Origin: Caldisericaceae bacterium
GTDB lineage: Bacteria > Calditrichota > Calditrichia > Calditrichales > Calditrichaceae
Length of the DNA: 7,517 nt
Direction of reading: 5' to 3'
NCBI GenBank assembly: GCA_021160885.1
Contig: JAGHBR010000282.1
Location: 1 to 7,517 of the forward strand
Part shown: positions 1-6,354 of the stretch, piece by piece
Layout: each line of letters opens with the position of its first letter
Position numbering within the stretch: position 1 is the first letter of the stretch
Position numbers and translations under genes: made by a program
The notes under the pieces: model-generated
Told to the model about the DNA's origin: nothing
Database searches by the model: none
What the model saw: the letters and a program-made list of their open reading frames with translations, nothing else

Positions 1-246
1 AAAACCAGCTGTTACTTATTTTAATTCCTGAAACAAGCCAATATGTTCATAAAAATAATTAAATTTGTTGATATTCCAAACATTTTTTAAATTTTTCTTT
101 TAATTGCAAAAGAATAAGTTACAAAAGTGTGTTAATTTTTTAATTTTTGTAAGAATTAGTAACTGGTACGGGTTTATTTTTTTGTGATTATTAATTTATA
201 TTGTATCCTGATTCATTTTCAAACATCATAAAAGGAAGAAAAGCAT
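1..246. other. AT-rich non-coding leader upstream of the sigma factor gene
   Basis: This stretch is strongly AT-rich, with many T and A runs and stops in all frames, and I see no gene in it. It presumably holds the promoter of the sigma/anti-sigma pair, but I could not find a convincing -35/-10 pair at 16-18 bp spacing. ECF sigma genes often regulate themselves from a non-housekeeping promoter, which might explain this (inference). A 7-bp inverted repeat (95-101 with 108-114, 6-nt loop) is almost pure A/T with little predicted stability. The left edge could include the tail of an upstream transcription unit, but nothing supports that directly. Confidence 0.6.
233..236 (+). promoter_or_regulatory. 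Ribosome binding site supporting the TTG start at 247
   Basis: AGGA within AAAGGAAGAA lies 10 nt before the TTG at 247. There is no in-frame ATG near the N-terminus, and the sigma region 2 fold begins a few residues after this TTG. The site therefore supports a TTG start. Confidence 0.55.
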
Positions 247-840
247 TTGAATGAACAAGAGTTAGTTGAACGGGCAAAAAAAGGTGATCGGGCAGCGTTA
301 GCAAAGCTGGTCAACAAATACAGCGATCGAATCTACAATCTGGCTTTACGGATTTTACGTCGTAAAGAAGATGCGGAAGATGTACTGCAGGAAACTTTTT
401 TAACGGTCATTGAAAAGTTAGATAAATTTGACGGACGTTCATCTTTTTTTACCTGGATTTACCGGATTGCCACCAATGCGGCTCTGATGCGCTTGCGAAA
501 GAAGAAGGTTGTTTTTCAGGAATTAAATGATGATCCTGATTTTCAGGAGAGCATCGAAAACCGTGTTTTTGTGGATTGGAGCCAGGATCCGTCGATCAAT
601 GTGTTTGATGAAGAAGTAAAGCAAAAAATTGACGAAGCTATTAACAAATTATCGGATATTTACCGAAGCGTGTTTGTGTTACGCGATATTGAAGGATTAT
701 CCATTAAAGAAACCAGCGAAATATTAGGCATTACAGAAGAAAATGTTAAAATCAGATTACGTCGGGCGCGCCAATTTTTAAGAAATTATTTGTCGGATTA
801 TTTTGAAGAAAGATTGAGGGAGAGCAATGCTTCATCCTAA
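247..840 (+). CDS. ECF-type RNA polymerase sigma-70 factor
   Basis: A 197-residue protein with the two-domain layout of extracytoplasmic-function sigma factors, which direct RNA polymerase to a small stress or envelope regulon. Region 2 spans about residues 20-87. It contains the helix with DAEDVLQETFLTV (42-54), which contacts core polymerase, and the -10-recognising segment with FFTWIYRIATNAA (67-79). An acidic linker (about 91-125) follows. Region 4 (about 126-182) carries the helix-turn-helix that reads the -35 element, with LSIKETSEILGI (151-162) and VKIRLRRAR (167-175). The length is normal for the family, and regions 1.1 and 3 are absent, as expected for ECF factors. The start is TTG with AGGA upstream. 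The 3' end overlaps the anti-sigma gene by 14 bp, so the two are probably translationally coupled and the factor is probably held inactive by that neighbour. The regulon cannot be read from the sequence. Confidence 0.95.
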   Translation: MNEQELVERAKKGDRAALAKLVNKYSDRIYNLALRILRRKEDAEDVLQETFLTVIEKLDKFDGRSSFFTWIYRIATNAALMRLRKKKVVFQELNDDPDFQESIENRVFVDWSQDPSINVFDEEVKQKIDEAINKLSDIYRSVFVLRDIEGLSIKETSEILGITEENVKIRLRRARQFLRNYLSDYFEERLRESNASS

Positions 841-1087
841 AGAAAAGATAAAGCAAATTTGTGAGTTGATGGGAGAAGACCTGGACCATCCATCCTGCCA
901 GGAAATTCTGGATCATATTAATAATTGTCCGACGTGTAAGGTTTATTACGACACTGTGAAAAAGACGGTGTTGCTCTGTCGCGATCTCGATTGCCCCGAA
1001 GAATTGCCGGATGATGTAAACAAACGCTTGCTTAAGGTTTTGAATCTGGATGGTGTTCAGGAAGAAGATAAAAGTCAGAATAAGTAG
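827..1087 (+). CDS. Small soluble zinc-finger (zf-HC2/ZAS-like) anti-sigma factor
   Basis: An 86-residue protein whose ATG lies inside the sigma factor gene, preceded by GAGG at 816-819. It shows the metal-binding pattern C24-x5-H30-x3-C34-x2-C37 (CPTC at 34-37), matching the HxxxCxxC core of zinc-binding anti-sigma factors such as RsrA and ChrR and of the zf-HC2 family. In such proteins the N-terminal zinc domain clamps the sigma factor and releases it on a signal. No transmembrane helix follows, so it should act in the cytoplasm rather than as a membrane-anchored anti-sigma. Additional cysteines at 12, 51 and 56 could add thiol chemistry (inference). The C-terminus is charged, Lys/Glu/Asp-rich and short, with no recognisable second sensor domain. 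Gene order and overlap strongly support pairing with the upstream sigma factor. Whether the trigger is oxidant, metal or something else is not shown. Confidence 0.82.
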   Translation: MLHPKEKIKQICELMGEDLDHPSCQEILDHINNCPTCKVYYDTVKKTVLLCRDLDCPEELPDDVNKRLLKVLNLDGVQEEDKSQNK

Positions 1088-1313
1088 TTGTTTAAAAATA
1101 GGCAATTTCAACCATCGATTTTAATTAATATTGTAGTGGTAATAAAAATTTTTGATTTGTTGTTTTTTAACTACTTAAATCACTTTCCTGTTCAAGTTAA
1201 ATTAGGTAAAGAAGGAAACAGATTTAAATTCGTTCGGGAGTCTCCTTTAATTTCCAAAACCAAAGTTAGCAATTTCCCTCTTTAAATTCTGGGTCATCTT
1301 TTTTTACCTGCCA

Positions 1314-1342
1314 TTGATTAGCGCCCGAAAAGTATGTAAAAT
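1314..1342 (+). promoter_or_regulatory. Candidate sigma-70 promoter for the histidine kinase gene
   Basis: TTGATT (1314-1319) and TAAAAT (1337-1342) are separated by exactly 17 bp. They match the housekeeping TTGACA and TATAAT consensus at 4 and 5 of 6 positions. Transcription would begin near 1349, leaving a leader of about 20 nt that includes the GAGGAG at 1360-1365. The position and spacing fit well, but the region is AT-rich and chance matches are common. Confidence 0.5.
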
Positions 1343-1359
1343 ACAAAAAACAAATTTTC

Positions 1360-1365
1360 GAGGAG
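1360..1365 (+). promoter_or_regulatory. Strong Shine-Dalgarno deciding the TTG start at 1370
   Basis: GAGGAG ends 4 nt before the TTG at 1370. This is a near-consensus site, although the spacing is on the short side. It supports TTG as the true start, since no in-frame ATG precedes the first transmembrane segment, which begins at about residue 8. Confidence 0.65.
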
Positions 1366-1369
1366 AACC

Positions 1370-3190
1370 TTGGCCTATTTTATCAAACGTTTTTGGGTAC
1401 TGGTCGTACTAACCCTGCTGGTTTTGATCTTTTCCACTGTCTTTTTTTCGTTGACCTACCAGCACGTGCAGAAAAAAAACTTTCAATTACAGATGCAGGA
1501 AAAAGCGGCTTTAATCAAAAGCATTAATCTGATAAGCGGGCAAAACGATTCATTAAATACCATTTCTTTGAGTACCAATCTTGCCCGGATTCTTACTGCT
1601 TTAAATTTGCACTCCGGTCTTTTCATCCTAAAACAGCAAGATCAACTGTATTGGAAAAAGGTGCAGCAGGTGCCTGAGTCGGTTTTAGGACAGCTATCTT
1701 TTCCGTCCGACACGCTTAAAACGGAACCTGCCTTTGGCTGGTCGAATGATCAAAAATATTTCTGGGCTGTTTTGCCTTTAAAGACTGCAGGTGCGGTTAA
1801 CATTCCTTTACAGTTCATCATGGTTGTGCCCTCGCCCCTGAGCGCTCCCTTTTCCCTGGATTCTATTAAACTGTTTTACCCGGTGTTGATTAATTTAGTC
1901 GTTCTGTTAGCGCTGATGTTGTTCATTGTCTATTATTCGTTCAAGAAACCGTTTGCTTCGGTGAGAAATTTAGCGGAACACCTGACTGCCGGCGACTTCA
2001 AGTACCGAATCGATTACGACCGGAAGGATGAATTTACAGACACCTTTGTAAGGCTAAACCAGTCACTCGAACGCATGGGCATGATTTCGGAAAGTTATCA
2101 AAAGAGCGTTAAAAATATCGAAAACCTGCTGGAAGCGCTGGAAGAAAGTTTGGTTATTGTCGATCCCAATTTTCAGGTGGCGACTTTTAATCCATCGGCT
2201 GTGCGCTTGCTACGATGTCCTTCGCCTAAAATTTTCAAAGAATTTTTCGAAAATGTGCTGGCTGAAAACATGGAATTCCGCCAGCTACTGCTGCGCTGCA
2301 AAGGCTTAAGGGGAAAATCGCTCAGCAAGCAGCTGTTGATCTGGCTGCCGGGCAATCAGGAAATCAATGTGGACGTGACCATTCAAAAACTTCCGGAAGG
2401 CGGCTATCTGCTGCTTTTTAAGGATTTGTCCAGGCTCAAAGAATTGGAAAACAACTTGCTGCGTTCCATGAAGTACGGCATTATTGCCAATCTGGTGTCT
2501 TCGGTCAGTCATGAAATCCGCAACCCGCTGTCTGCCGTCGGCATTCACGCTGAAATTTTGAACAACCGGTTGCAAAAAGAGTATCCCGATCTTGATCCTA
2601 AATTAAAAAAGTCTTTAAATCTGATTCAAAATGAGATTAAGCGCATTCATCGTATTCACACGCAGTTTTTTAACCTGGCCCGTAAGCGGGAACTCAAACT
2701 CACCACGTTAAAACCCAATTCGTTAATTGAAGATGTGGTACAGCTGGTTCAGCATCACGCGTTGGAACAGCAGATTAAATTACAATTGGAGCTGGACGAT
2801 AAAGTCGATTTCATCTATGGCGATGCAGACCAGATTCAGCAGGTTTTTCTGAATATTGTGCTCAATGCATTTCAGGCGGTGGAGCGCGCGGGAACGGTAG
2901 CCATCAAAACAACGCAGGACGAAAAGTATGTTTACGTCCATGTTAAAGACAACGGCAAAGGCATTGCCCCGGAAATCGGCGACCGGATTTTTGACCTCTA
3001 TTTTTCCACCAAAGAAGATGGTGGCGGCATTGGTCTGGCTTTGTGTAAAAAAATCATGAAAGCGCACGAAGGCGACATTACCTACCGCAGTAAATTGGGT
3101 AAAGGCACTATTTTTACGATTATTTTTCCCCGCGAATTTCGCAAGCGCCAGGAAGAGATTAAAACACGTCTGGAAAATTTGAGTGCCTGA
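1370..3190 (+). CDS. Membrane-bound sensor histidine kinase (HAMP-PAS-HisKA-HATPase), orphan
   Basis: A 606-residue two-component sensor kinase. Domains in order: TM1 about 8-28; an extracytoplasmic sensor of about 140 residues (29-167) that I do not recognise; TM2 about 168-190; HAMP about 191-240; a PAS-like domain about 248-355, with LVIVDPNFQVATFNPSA near its start; HisKA about 370-440, with phosphoacceptor H381 in SVSHEIRNPLSAVG; and HATPase_c about 480-588. The ATPase part shows the N box (N495, N499 in FLNIVLNAFQAVE), G1 box DNGKGI (527-532), F box with YFSTKEDGGGIGLALCK, and G2 box GKGT (577-580). All catalytic motifs are intact. The H box and the single PAS before it resemble NtrB/AtoS/ZraS-type kinases, which usually pair with NtrC-type regulators (family inference). 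It has no receiver domain and no response regulator adjacent in this window. It appears to be its own transcription unit, with its own promoter candidate and about 270 bp of spacer after it. Confidence 0.93.
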   Translation: MAYFIKRFWVLVVLTLLVLIFSTVFFSLTYQHVQKKNFQLQMQEKAALIKSINLISGQNDSLNTISLSTNLARILTALNLHSGLFILKQQDQLYWKKVQQVPESVLGQLSFPSDTLKTEPAFGWSNDQKYFWAVLPLKTAGAVNIPLQFIMVVPSPLSAPFSLDSIKLFYPVLINLVVLLALMLFIVYYSFKKPFASVRNLAEHLTAGDFKYRIDYDRKDEFTDTFVRLNQSLERMGMISESYQKSVKNIENLLEALEESLVIVDPNFQVATFNPSAVRLLRCPSPKIFKEFFENVLAENMEFRQLLLRCKGLRGKSLSKQLLIWLPGNQEINVDVTIQKLPEGGYLLLFKDLSRLKELENNLLRSMKYGIIANLVSSVSHEIRNPLSAVGIHAEILNNRLQKEYPDLDPKLKKSLNLIQNEIKRIHRIHTQFFNLARKRELKLTTLKPNSLIEDVVQLVQHHALEQQIKLQLELDDKVDFIYGDADQIQQVFLNIVLNAFQAVERAGTVAIKTTQDEKYVYVHVKDNGKGIAPEIGDRIFDLYFSTKEDGGGIGLALCKKIMKAHEGDITYRSKLGKGTIFTIIFPREFRKRQEEIKTRLENLSA

Positions 3191-3250
3191 AAAAACAGTC
3201 TGGTAGTGGTAATTAATGCAAAACTCAATGTAATAGTTTCGCCAATGCAC

Positions 3251-3281
3251 AGAAATGACGATGAACGATTTTGTCATTTTT
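3251..3281 (+). terminator. Inverted repeat, possible terminator of the kinase gene
   Basis: AAATGAC (3253-3259) is exactly complementary to GTCATTT (3273-3279). Two pairs can be added on each side (A-U and G-U), giving an 11-bp stem with a 9-nt loop. The 3' arm ends in a T run (3277-3281), so it could act as a rho-independent terminator about 60 nt after the kinase stop. It is AT-rich and only moderately stable. It may equally be half of a dispersed repeat, with the adjacent GC-rich dyad at 3283-3300. Confidence 0.35.
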
Positions 3282-3282
3282 C

Positions 3283-3300
3283 GTCCCGACCCGTCGGGAC
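3283..3300. repeat. Perfect GC-rich 8-bp palindrome (GTCCCGAC / GTCGGGAC)
   Basis: GTCCCGAC (3283-3290) and GTCGGGAC (3293-3300) are perfect inverted repeats around a 2-bp centre. As RNA this would form a 7-bp stem with a 4-nt loop. It stands out in AT-rich surroundings, and no T run follows it, so it is not a classic terminator. It is flanked by TTGTCATT (3272-3279) on the left and ACTCAGAAT (3299-3307) then GGACGAAGAATCCC (3331-3344) on the right. This layout resembles the short interspersed TCATTCTGAG...GAAGAATC elements found in many FCB-group and environmental genomes (from memory, not searched). Confidence 0.6.
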
Positions 3301-3311
3301 TCAGAATTTCT

Positions 3312-3364
3312 TCATAACCCAATTTATTCAGGACGAAGAATCCCCTCATAACCCGAATTTATTC
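3312..3364. repeat. Imperfect tandem direct repeat, 34-bp offset
   Basis: TCATAACCC followed by AATTTATTC occurs at 3312-3329 and again at 3346-3364. The second copy has one extra G between the two halves. Apart from that insertion the 18 bases are identical. The second copy is followed by ACGAGATTC (3368-3376), which partly echoes GACGAAGAATC after the first. This looks like a partial internal duplication of a repeat element. It might also serve as a paired protein-binding site. Confidence 0.6.
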
Positions 3365-3398
3365 GCAACGAGATTCAAGAGTATTCCTCCATTTTCAC

Positions 3399-3428
3399 GC
3401 TTGAAAGCAATCGTTAAATTGCTTAAGC
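3399..3428 (+). promoter_or_regulatory. Bulged hairpin in the leader of the transporter operon
   Basis: AAGCAAT (3405-3411) pairs with ATTGCTT (3418-3424) across a 6-nt loop. GCTT (3399-3402) then pairs with AAGC (3425-3428) after a 2-nt bulge (GA). This gives an 11-bp interrupted stem ending 30 nt before the ATG at 3459. It could be a leader-RNA control element, an operator, or the end of the repeat region. No T run follows, so termination is unlikely. Confidence 0.4.
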
Positions 3429-3458
3429 TTGCTCAACAAACAAAATCAAGTGAGCCAA

Positions 3459-4310
3459 ATGAAAGCGAAGGTCTGGTTAATTTTATTCTTAGCGGTTGTT
3501 CTCGTCAAGGCGCAAACGGCCAACTTTTTATTGGTGGAGCATCCCGAGGCCTTAAAAATATTAAATGTTTACCGCCAGCAATTGAGCGACCAGCAAAAGC
3601 GGGCTCTGGGACAATGGCTTCCATTTGAATTGAAGGAAGTTACTACCCTGTCGGACAATGTAACCAGAGTTCTGGAAACGCGGGTTTTAAACGAAACCTA
3701 TTTTTTACTGCTTGATGCTGAAGGAGAACCGTTTAATCTGAAACAGTCCGGCGCCTGGCAATGGATTTACCGCGCTACGCTTTTGCTGGACACATTGCAG
3801 GTGCAGCCAGGCTACCAGATGTCTTTATTAGATCCAAAAACAAAAACAGAGATAGCCACCTTACCGGCTGGTCAGTGGGTGGTGCGCATCTTTAAAAAAG
3901 GCCGGCAGTACTTTGTTTCGCCCATTTCCTCAAAACCTCTGTTTGGTTTTGTAAGGCCTGCAAACCCGAAGGCCTGGAAGAAAATCAGCAAAAAAAATTT
4001 TAACCAGAGCCGCAGGTGGCAAACGTTTCTCGAAAATCTGCAATTTCTGCTCAAAAGCAAAAACGCAATCTATCAAAAATTGTACACCTATTTTAACCAG
4101 GGGCAGGCAGCTCAAAATATTCCGCATTGGCAATTGCGCACAGAAGCGGACAAGGTTATTTTAATTTTTACAAGACCGGAATTGTTAAAACAATGGCCAA
4201 CCAGCACACAAATCTTTTTGAATGAAGTAGATGGTTTGGCGCAGCAAAATAAATTACGACTGGTGCAAAAAAATGATTTCACTTTGATTATTGAACGGAG
4301 TCATAAGTGA
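3459..4310 (+). CDS. Exported protein of unknown function, first gene of the ABC transporter operon
   Basis: I do not recognise the family. From the ATG at 3459 it is 283 residues and begins with a clear signal peptide: MKAK, a hydrophobic core to about residue 16, then VKA before Q19, a plausible signal peptidase I site. It has no lipobox cysteine, so it should be periplasmic or secreted. A TTG at 3429 extends the frame by 10 polar residues, and a GTG at 3450 is another option. I chose the ATG because the signal peptide then starts at the N-terminus, with a weak GTGAG (3450-3454) before it. Residues about 119-167, with LPAGQWVVRIF and FGFV, look like an SH3-type beta domain (weak inference). 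The rest is basic and Gln-rich, with a long helical-looking stretch at about 170-215. Its stop overlaps the permease start by 4 bp, so it probably works with the transporter, perhaps as an accessory or substrate-capturing subunit. It does not resemble a peptide-binding protein in length (usually over 500 residues). Confidence 0.8.
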   Translation: MKAKVWLILFLAVVLVKAQTANFLLVEHPEALKILNVYRQQLSDQQKRALGQWLPFELKEVTTLSDNVTRVLETRVLNETYFLLLDAEGEPFNLKQSGAWQWIYRATLLLDTLQVQPGYQMSLLDPKTKTEIATLPAGQWVVRIFKKGRQYFVSPISSKPLFGFVRPANPKAWKKISKKNFNQSRRWQTFLENLQFLLKSKNAIYQKLYTYFNQGQAAQNIPHWQLRTEADKVILIFTRPELLKQWPTSTQIFLNEVDGLAQQNKLRLVQKNDFTLIIERSHK

Positions 4311-5410
4311 AACGCATTGTGATCGGACACCTGTACAGCATTTTAGTGGTCAGTCTGCTACTTTTATTGACGGTTTTTATGTTACGCCCTGCTCCGCCTG
4401 CTGAGCAAAAGATTTCGCCTGAGTTTAAACAGTTGCAAGAACTGAATTTGAATCCTGAGGACCGTTTTCAGGCCACTTTGTTTAAAGAAATGGCTCGAAC
4501 ATTGGCAGGCAAAGATTCCAGTCGCTACCTTGCGCTGTGGAAGAAATTAACCACGGCCAAAAGCACAGGAGATGTAATCTCTGAAAAAGAATGGGCCTTG
4601 CGCCAGACGTACCGCAAACCTTTGGGCCAGCTGCTCTGGATGTACATTAAATTCATTTTAATTTTTTTAATTGTCATGAGTTTAACTTACTACGGCGTGC
4701 AGACCCTGGGACTTTACCTGTTCATCCGGCATCAACAGATGAATCCTCCGCAACTGTATCAGTTTTTCTTCCTTTTACGGCGCTGGCTTGTAACTCCGGA
4801 ATGGCGAACCTATTTGCGTTTGTTAACCAGCGGTTCAGTGTTACTGGGAAAAAGTCTGCTATATTTTCTCTTATTTGCACCAGCGTATGTGGTGGCTTAT
4901 TCCATGAAAACCGATTTTACCAGTCAGTCGCTGTTATTCTTGATTTTGTTAGGTGGCTTAACCAATGGTGTGCTAATTACCTACGCTTATAAATTCTACC
5001 ATTTGTTACTTAATGAAAGCAAAAAAGGTTACGTGCGAACGGCTATCGTAAAAAACCTGCACAATCAATACCGTTTTAAAGGCAAAGAGGGGCTGCGCTG
5101 GCGGCAGGCGCTTGCCTTTAAAAAGCGCTTTAAGGGCCACGTGTTGCAACACATCTACATGAACAGCGCCTTTCAGTACCTGCCCACCATTAAAGAACAA
5201 GCGGCCTTTGTAATTACCAGTCTGGTCATTATTGAAATGGCGCTGAACATTCATGGACATTTGAGTTACGAATTGCTTCAGCAATTGCTTTACCGCAACT
5301 TTGACCTGGCTTTATTGATTGTTTTAGGACTGTACTGGCTGGTAAAAGGCGCCGAGTTGTTTACCGATTTGCTGATATTTAAACAACAGCAAAAATTGGG
5401 AGAAGCATGA
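4307..5410 (+). CDS. Divergent DppB/OppB-like ABC transporter permease
   Basis: A 367-residue inner-membrane protein with about six predicted transmembrane segments (about 5-25, 109-130, 178-198, 206-226, 296-316, 333-353). The long loop after TM1 (about 28-108) and the LTVFMLRPAPP segment (21-31) match the TM1 end of DppB-type permeases, usually LLRLAPGDP. The cytoplasmic coupling (EAA) loop is recognisable: GYVRTAIVKNL (241-251) corresponds to the family's YVRTARAKGL, and GHVLQHIYMNSAFQYLPTI (277-295) to the second half. About 25 extra basic residues lie between the two halves (252-276). It would form half of the channel with the next gene product. It starts at GTG, with GGAG (4297-4300) 6 nt upstream, and overlaps the preceding stop by 4 bp (GTGA). 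Overall similarity to DppB seems low, so substrate (peptide, nickel or other) cannot be stated. Confidence 0.82.
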   Translation: MKRIVIGHLYSILVVSLLLLLTVFMLRPAPPAEQKISPEFKQLQELNLNPEDRFQATLFKEMARTLAGKDSSRYLALWKKLTTAKSTGDVISEKEWALRQTYRKPLGQLLWMYIKFILIFLIVMSLTYYGVQTLGLYLFIRHQQMNPPQLYQFFFLLRRWLVTPEWRTYLRLLTSGSVLLGKSLLYFLLFAPAYVVAYSMKTDFTSQSLLFLILLGGLTNGVLITYAYKFYHLLLNESKKGYVRTAIVKNLHNQYRFKGKEGLRWRQALAFKKRFKGHVLQHIYMNSAFQYLPTIKEQAAFVITSLVIIEMALNIHGHLSYELLQQLLYRNFDLALLIVLGLYWLVKGAELFTDLLIFKQQQKLGEA

Positions 5411-6354
5411 CGAATCCAGAGAAAGGATTTGGGCAAATAAAACAGCGCTGGCAGGTGCTGCGTCACTGGCTGGCTGAAGGCTTACGCAAATTGCAACATC
5501 TGGCCTTGCTGGGCCGTGTACACGCTACTGAAAGCTGGCTGGTCTTCTGGCTAAGCGGCCTGACCTTGCTATGGTTGTGGGATTTCTTCTTTTTAAACAG
5601 GCCCGCCTTCCACACCCTGAATCAGGCCTTTGTCAATTCGCTCTTTGTCGCCCTGTTGGTGGTGGTTTTTTCCTTTGTACAGGGCTGGGGCTGGAGCATG
5701 TTGCTTCATTTCCTGGAAGAAAGCGAACATTTTAAAGGATTGACGGTTGCCCATTTTGTGCTGAACCTGATTCGTTCCATTCCGCAAATTGTGGGCATTT
5801 TATTCAGTTACGTCTGGTTGACCATCTGGCTGGAAAAGGGCATTATTAGCAATCAATGGTTGGTTTTAATCCTGATGGCTTTGCTAATCAGTGTGTTTAT
5901 TTTTCTGGAAGTGGTCGATTTGCTGAGTGAACGTATTCGTTTCTTTCAACGCTTAGATTTTTACAATGCCATGCGTGTTTGTGGAATTTCGACCTGGCGC
6001 ATCATTAATTACGATATCATCTGGAAAAACAGCCTGCAGCATTTGCTGAACAAGGCCGTTGGCGTTTTTGCTTCTGCCATATTCTTACAATGCAGTGTAG
6101 ATTTCATTATTTCGGTCGGTCTTTCGATCCGTGTAAGCGCGGTGAATTTGCCCGTTACTCTGGGCAGCCTGCTGGCCCAGATTGACAGCAAGCAAGATAT
6201 TTTAGCTATTAGTTACACTTTAAGCCATCCAGGTTACTGGCCCAATTTGCTGTTCCGCCATTTGCAGGGGCTTAGCGTGGCATTCGTAATCGTTTTTACC
6301 TTAATTTGTTTGTTTAAAATTACCAATTCCATTGCCGAACGGTTGGAAAAATGA
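5407..6354 (+). CDS. Divergent DppC/OppC-like ABC transporter permease
   Basis: A 315-residue inner-membrane permease. A cytoplasmic N-terminal stretch of about 43 residues precedes TM1 (about 44-63), as in DppC proteins. Further hydrophobic segments lie at about 77-100, 115-140, 150-170, 216-240 and 286-305. The EAA coupling loop is clear at about 184-213: DFYNAMRVCGISTWRII corresponds to the family's DYVEAARALGASPLRII, and the G-x(9)-D/N spacing is kept. After TM5 the segment SVGLSIRVSAVNLPVTLGSLL matches the conserved FLGLG...WG.ML region, but the usual Pro-rich and Trp residues are changed. It pairs with the upstream permease to form the channel. It starts at ATG inside the upstream stop (ATGA), with GGGAG at 5398-5402. 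The EAA motif makes a transporter permease secure, but the transported compound is not evident. Confidence 0.86.
   Translation: MTNPEKGFGQIKQRWQVLRHWLAEGLRKLQHLALLGRVHATESWLVFWLSGLTLLWLWDFFFLNRPAFHTLNQAFVNSLFVALLVVVFSFVQGWGWSMLLHFLEESEHFKGLTVAHFVLNLIRSIPQIVGILFSYVWLTIWLEKGIISNQWLVLILMALLISVFIFLEVVDLLSERIRFFQRLDFYNAMRVCGISTWRIINYDIIWKNSLQHLLNKAVGVFASAIFLQCSVDFIISVGLSIRVSAVNLPVTLGSLLAQIDSKQDILAISYTLSHPGYWPNLLFRHLQGLSVAFVIVFTLICLFKITNSIAERLEK

Larger units (their letters stand above)
1088..1369. other. Intergenic spacer between anti-sigma and histidine kinase genes
   Basis: A 282-bp AT-rich spacer. An open frame from a TTG at 1088 to 1285 (65 codons) has no Shine-Dalgarno, low-complexity content and no recognisable domain, so I do not call it a gene. 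A 9-bp inverted repeat (1081-1089 with 1169-1177) flanks the stop codon of the anti-sigma gene. Its arms are 79 nt apart and AT-rich, so it is not a convincing terminator. The right end carries a promoter candidate and ribosome binding site for the kinase. Confidence 0.6.
3191..3458. other. Gene-free, structure-rich spacer before the transporter operon
   Basis: 268 bp with no supported gene. Open frames here, including one crossing into 3206-3628 in another phase, are shadows of the exported-protein gene or random openings. The spacer contains two adjacent inverted repeats (3251-3300), an imperfect direct repeat (3312-3364) and a bulged hairpin (3399-3428), each listed separately. A promoter for the operon must lie here if the operon is independent of the kinase, but the best match I found is weak: TTGAAA at 3401-3406, then 17 bp, then TAAGCT, which matches only 3 of 6 positions. 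Confidence 0.6.

Noticed and set aside
95..114. TTCTTTT / AAAAGAA inverted repeat in the leader
   Set aside because: It is a 7-bp stem of almost only A/T pairs with little stability, in a region full of A and T runs.
752..1111. 119-codon antisense open frame over the sigma/anti-sigma junction
   Set aside because: It is a shadow of two well-supported overlapping genes on the + strand.
1081..1177. 9-bp inverted repeat TAAGTAGTT / AACTACTTA flanking the end of the anti-sigma gene, considered as a terminator
   Set aside because: The arms are 79 nt apart and AT-rich, and a match of this length is expected by chance in a window of this size.
1088..1285. 65-codon open frame downstream of the anti-sigma gene
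   Set aside because: It starts at a TTG with no ribosome binding site, directly abuts the previous stop, is AT-driven in composition and shows no recognisable domain.
1133..3213. Shared 11-mer GTAGTGGTAAT at 1133-1143 and 3203-3213, both just after gene ends
   Set aside because: A few 11-bp matches are expected by chance in 7.5 kb, and the flanking bases do not align further.
2780..3349. 189-codon antisense open frame over the end of the kinase
   Set aside because: It lies opposite the conserved HATPase domain. Its composition is that of a reverse-frame shadow, and it has no domain or convincing start.
3206..3628. 140-codon open frame crossing the spacer into the exported-protein gene
   Set aside because: Its second half is an out-of-frame reading of the signal-peptide-bearing gene, and its first half crosses palindromic and repeat DNA.
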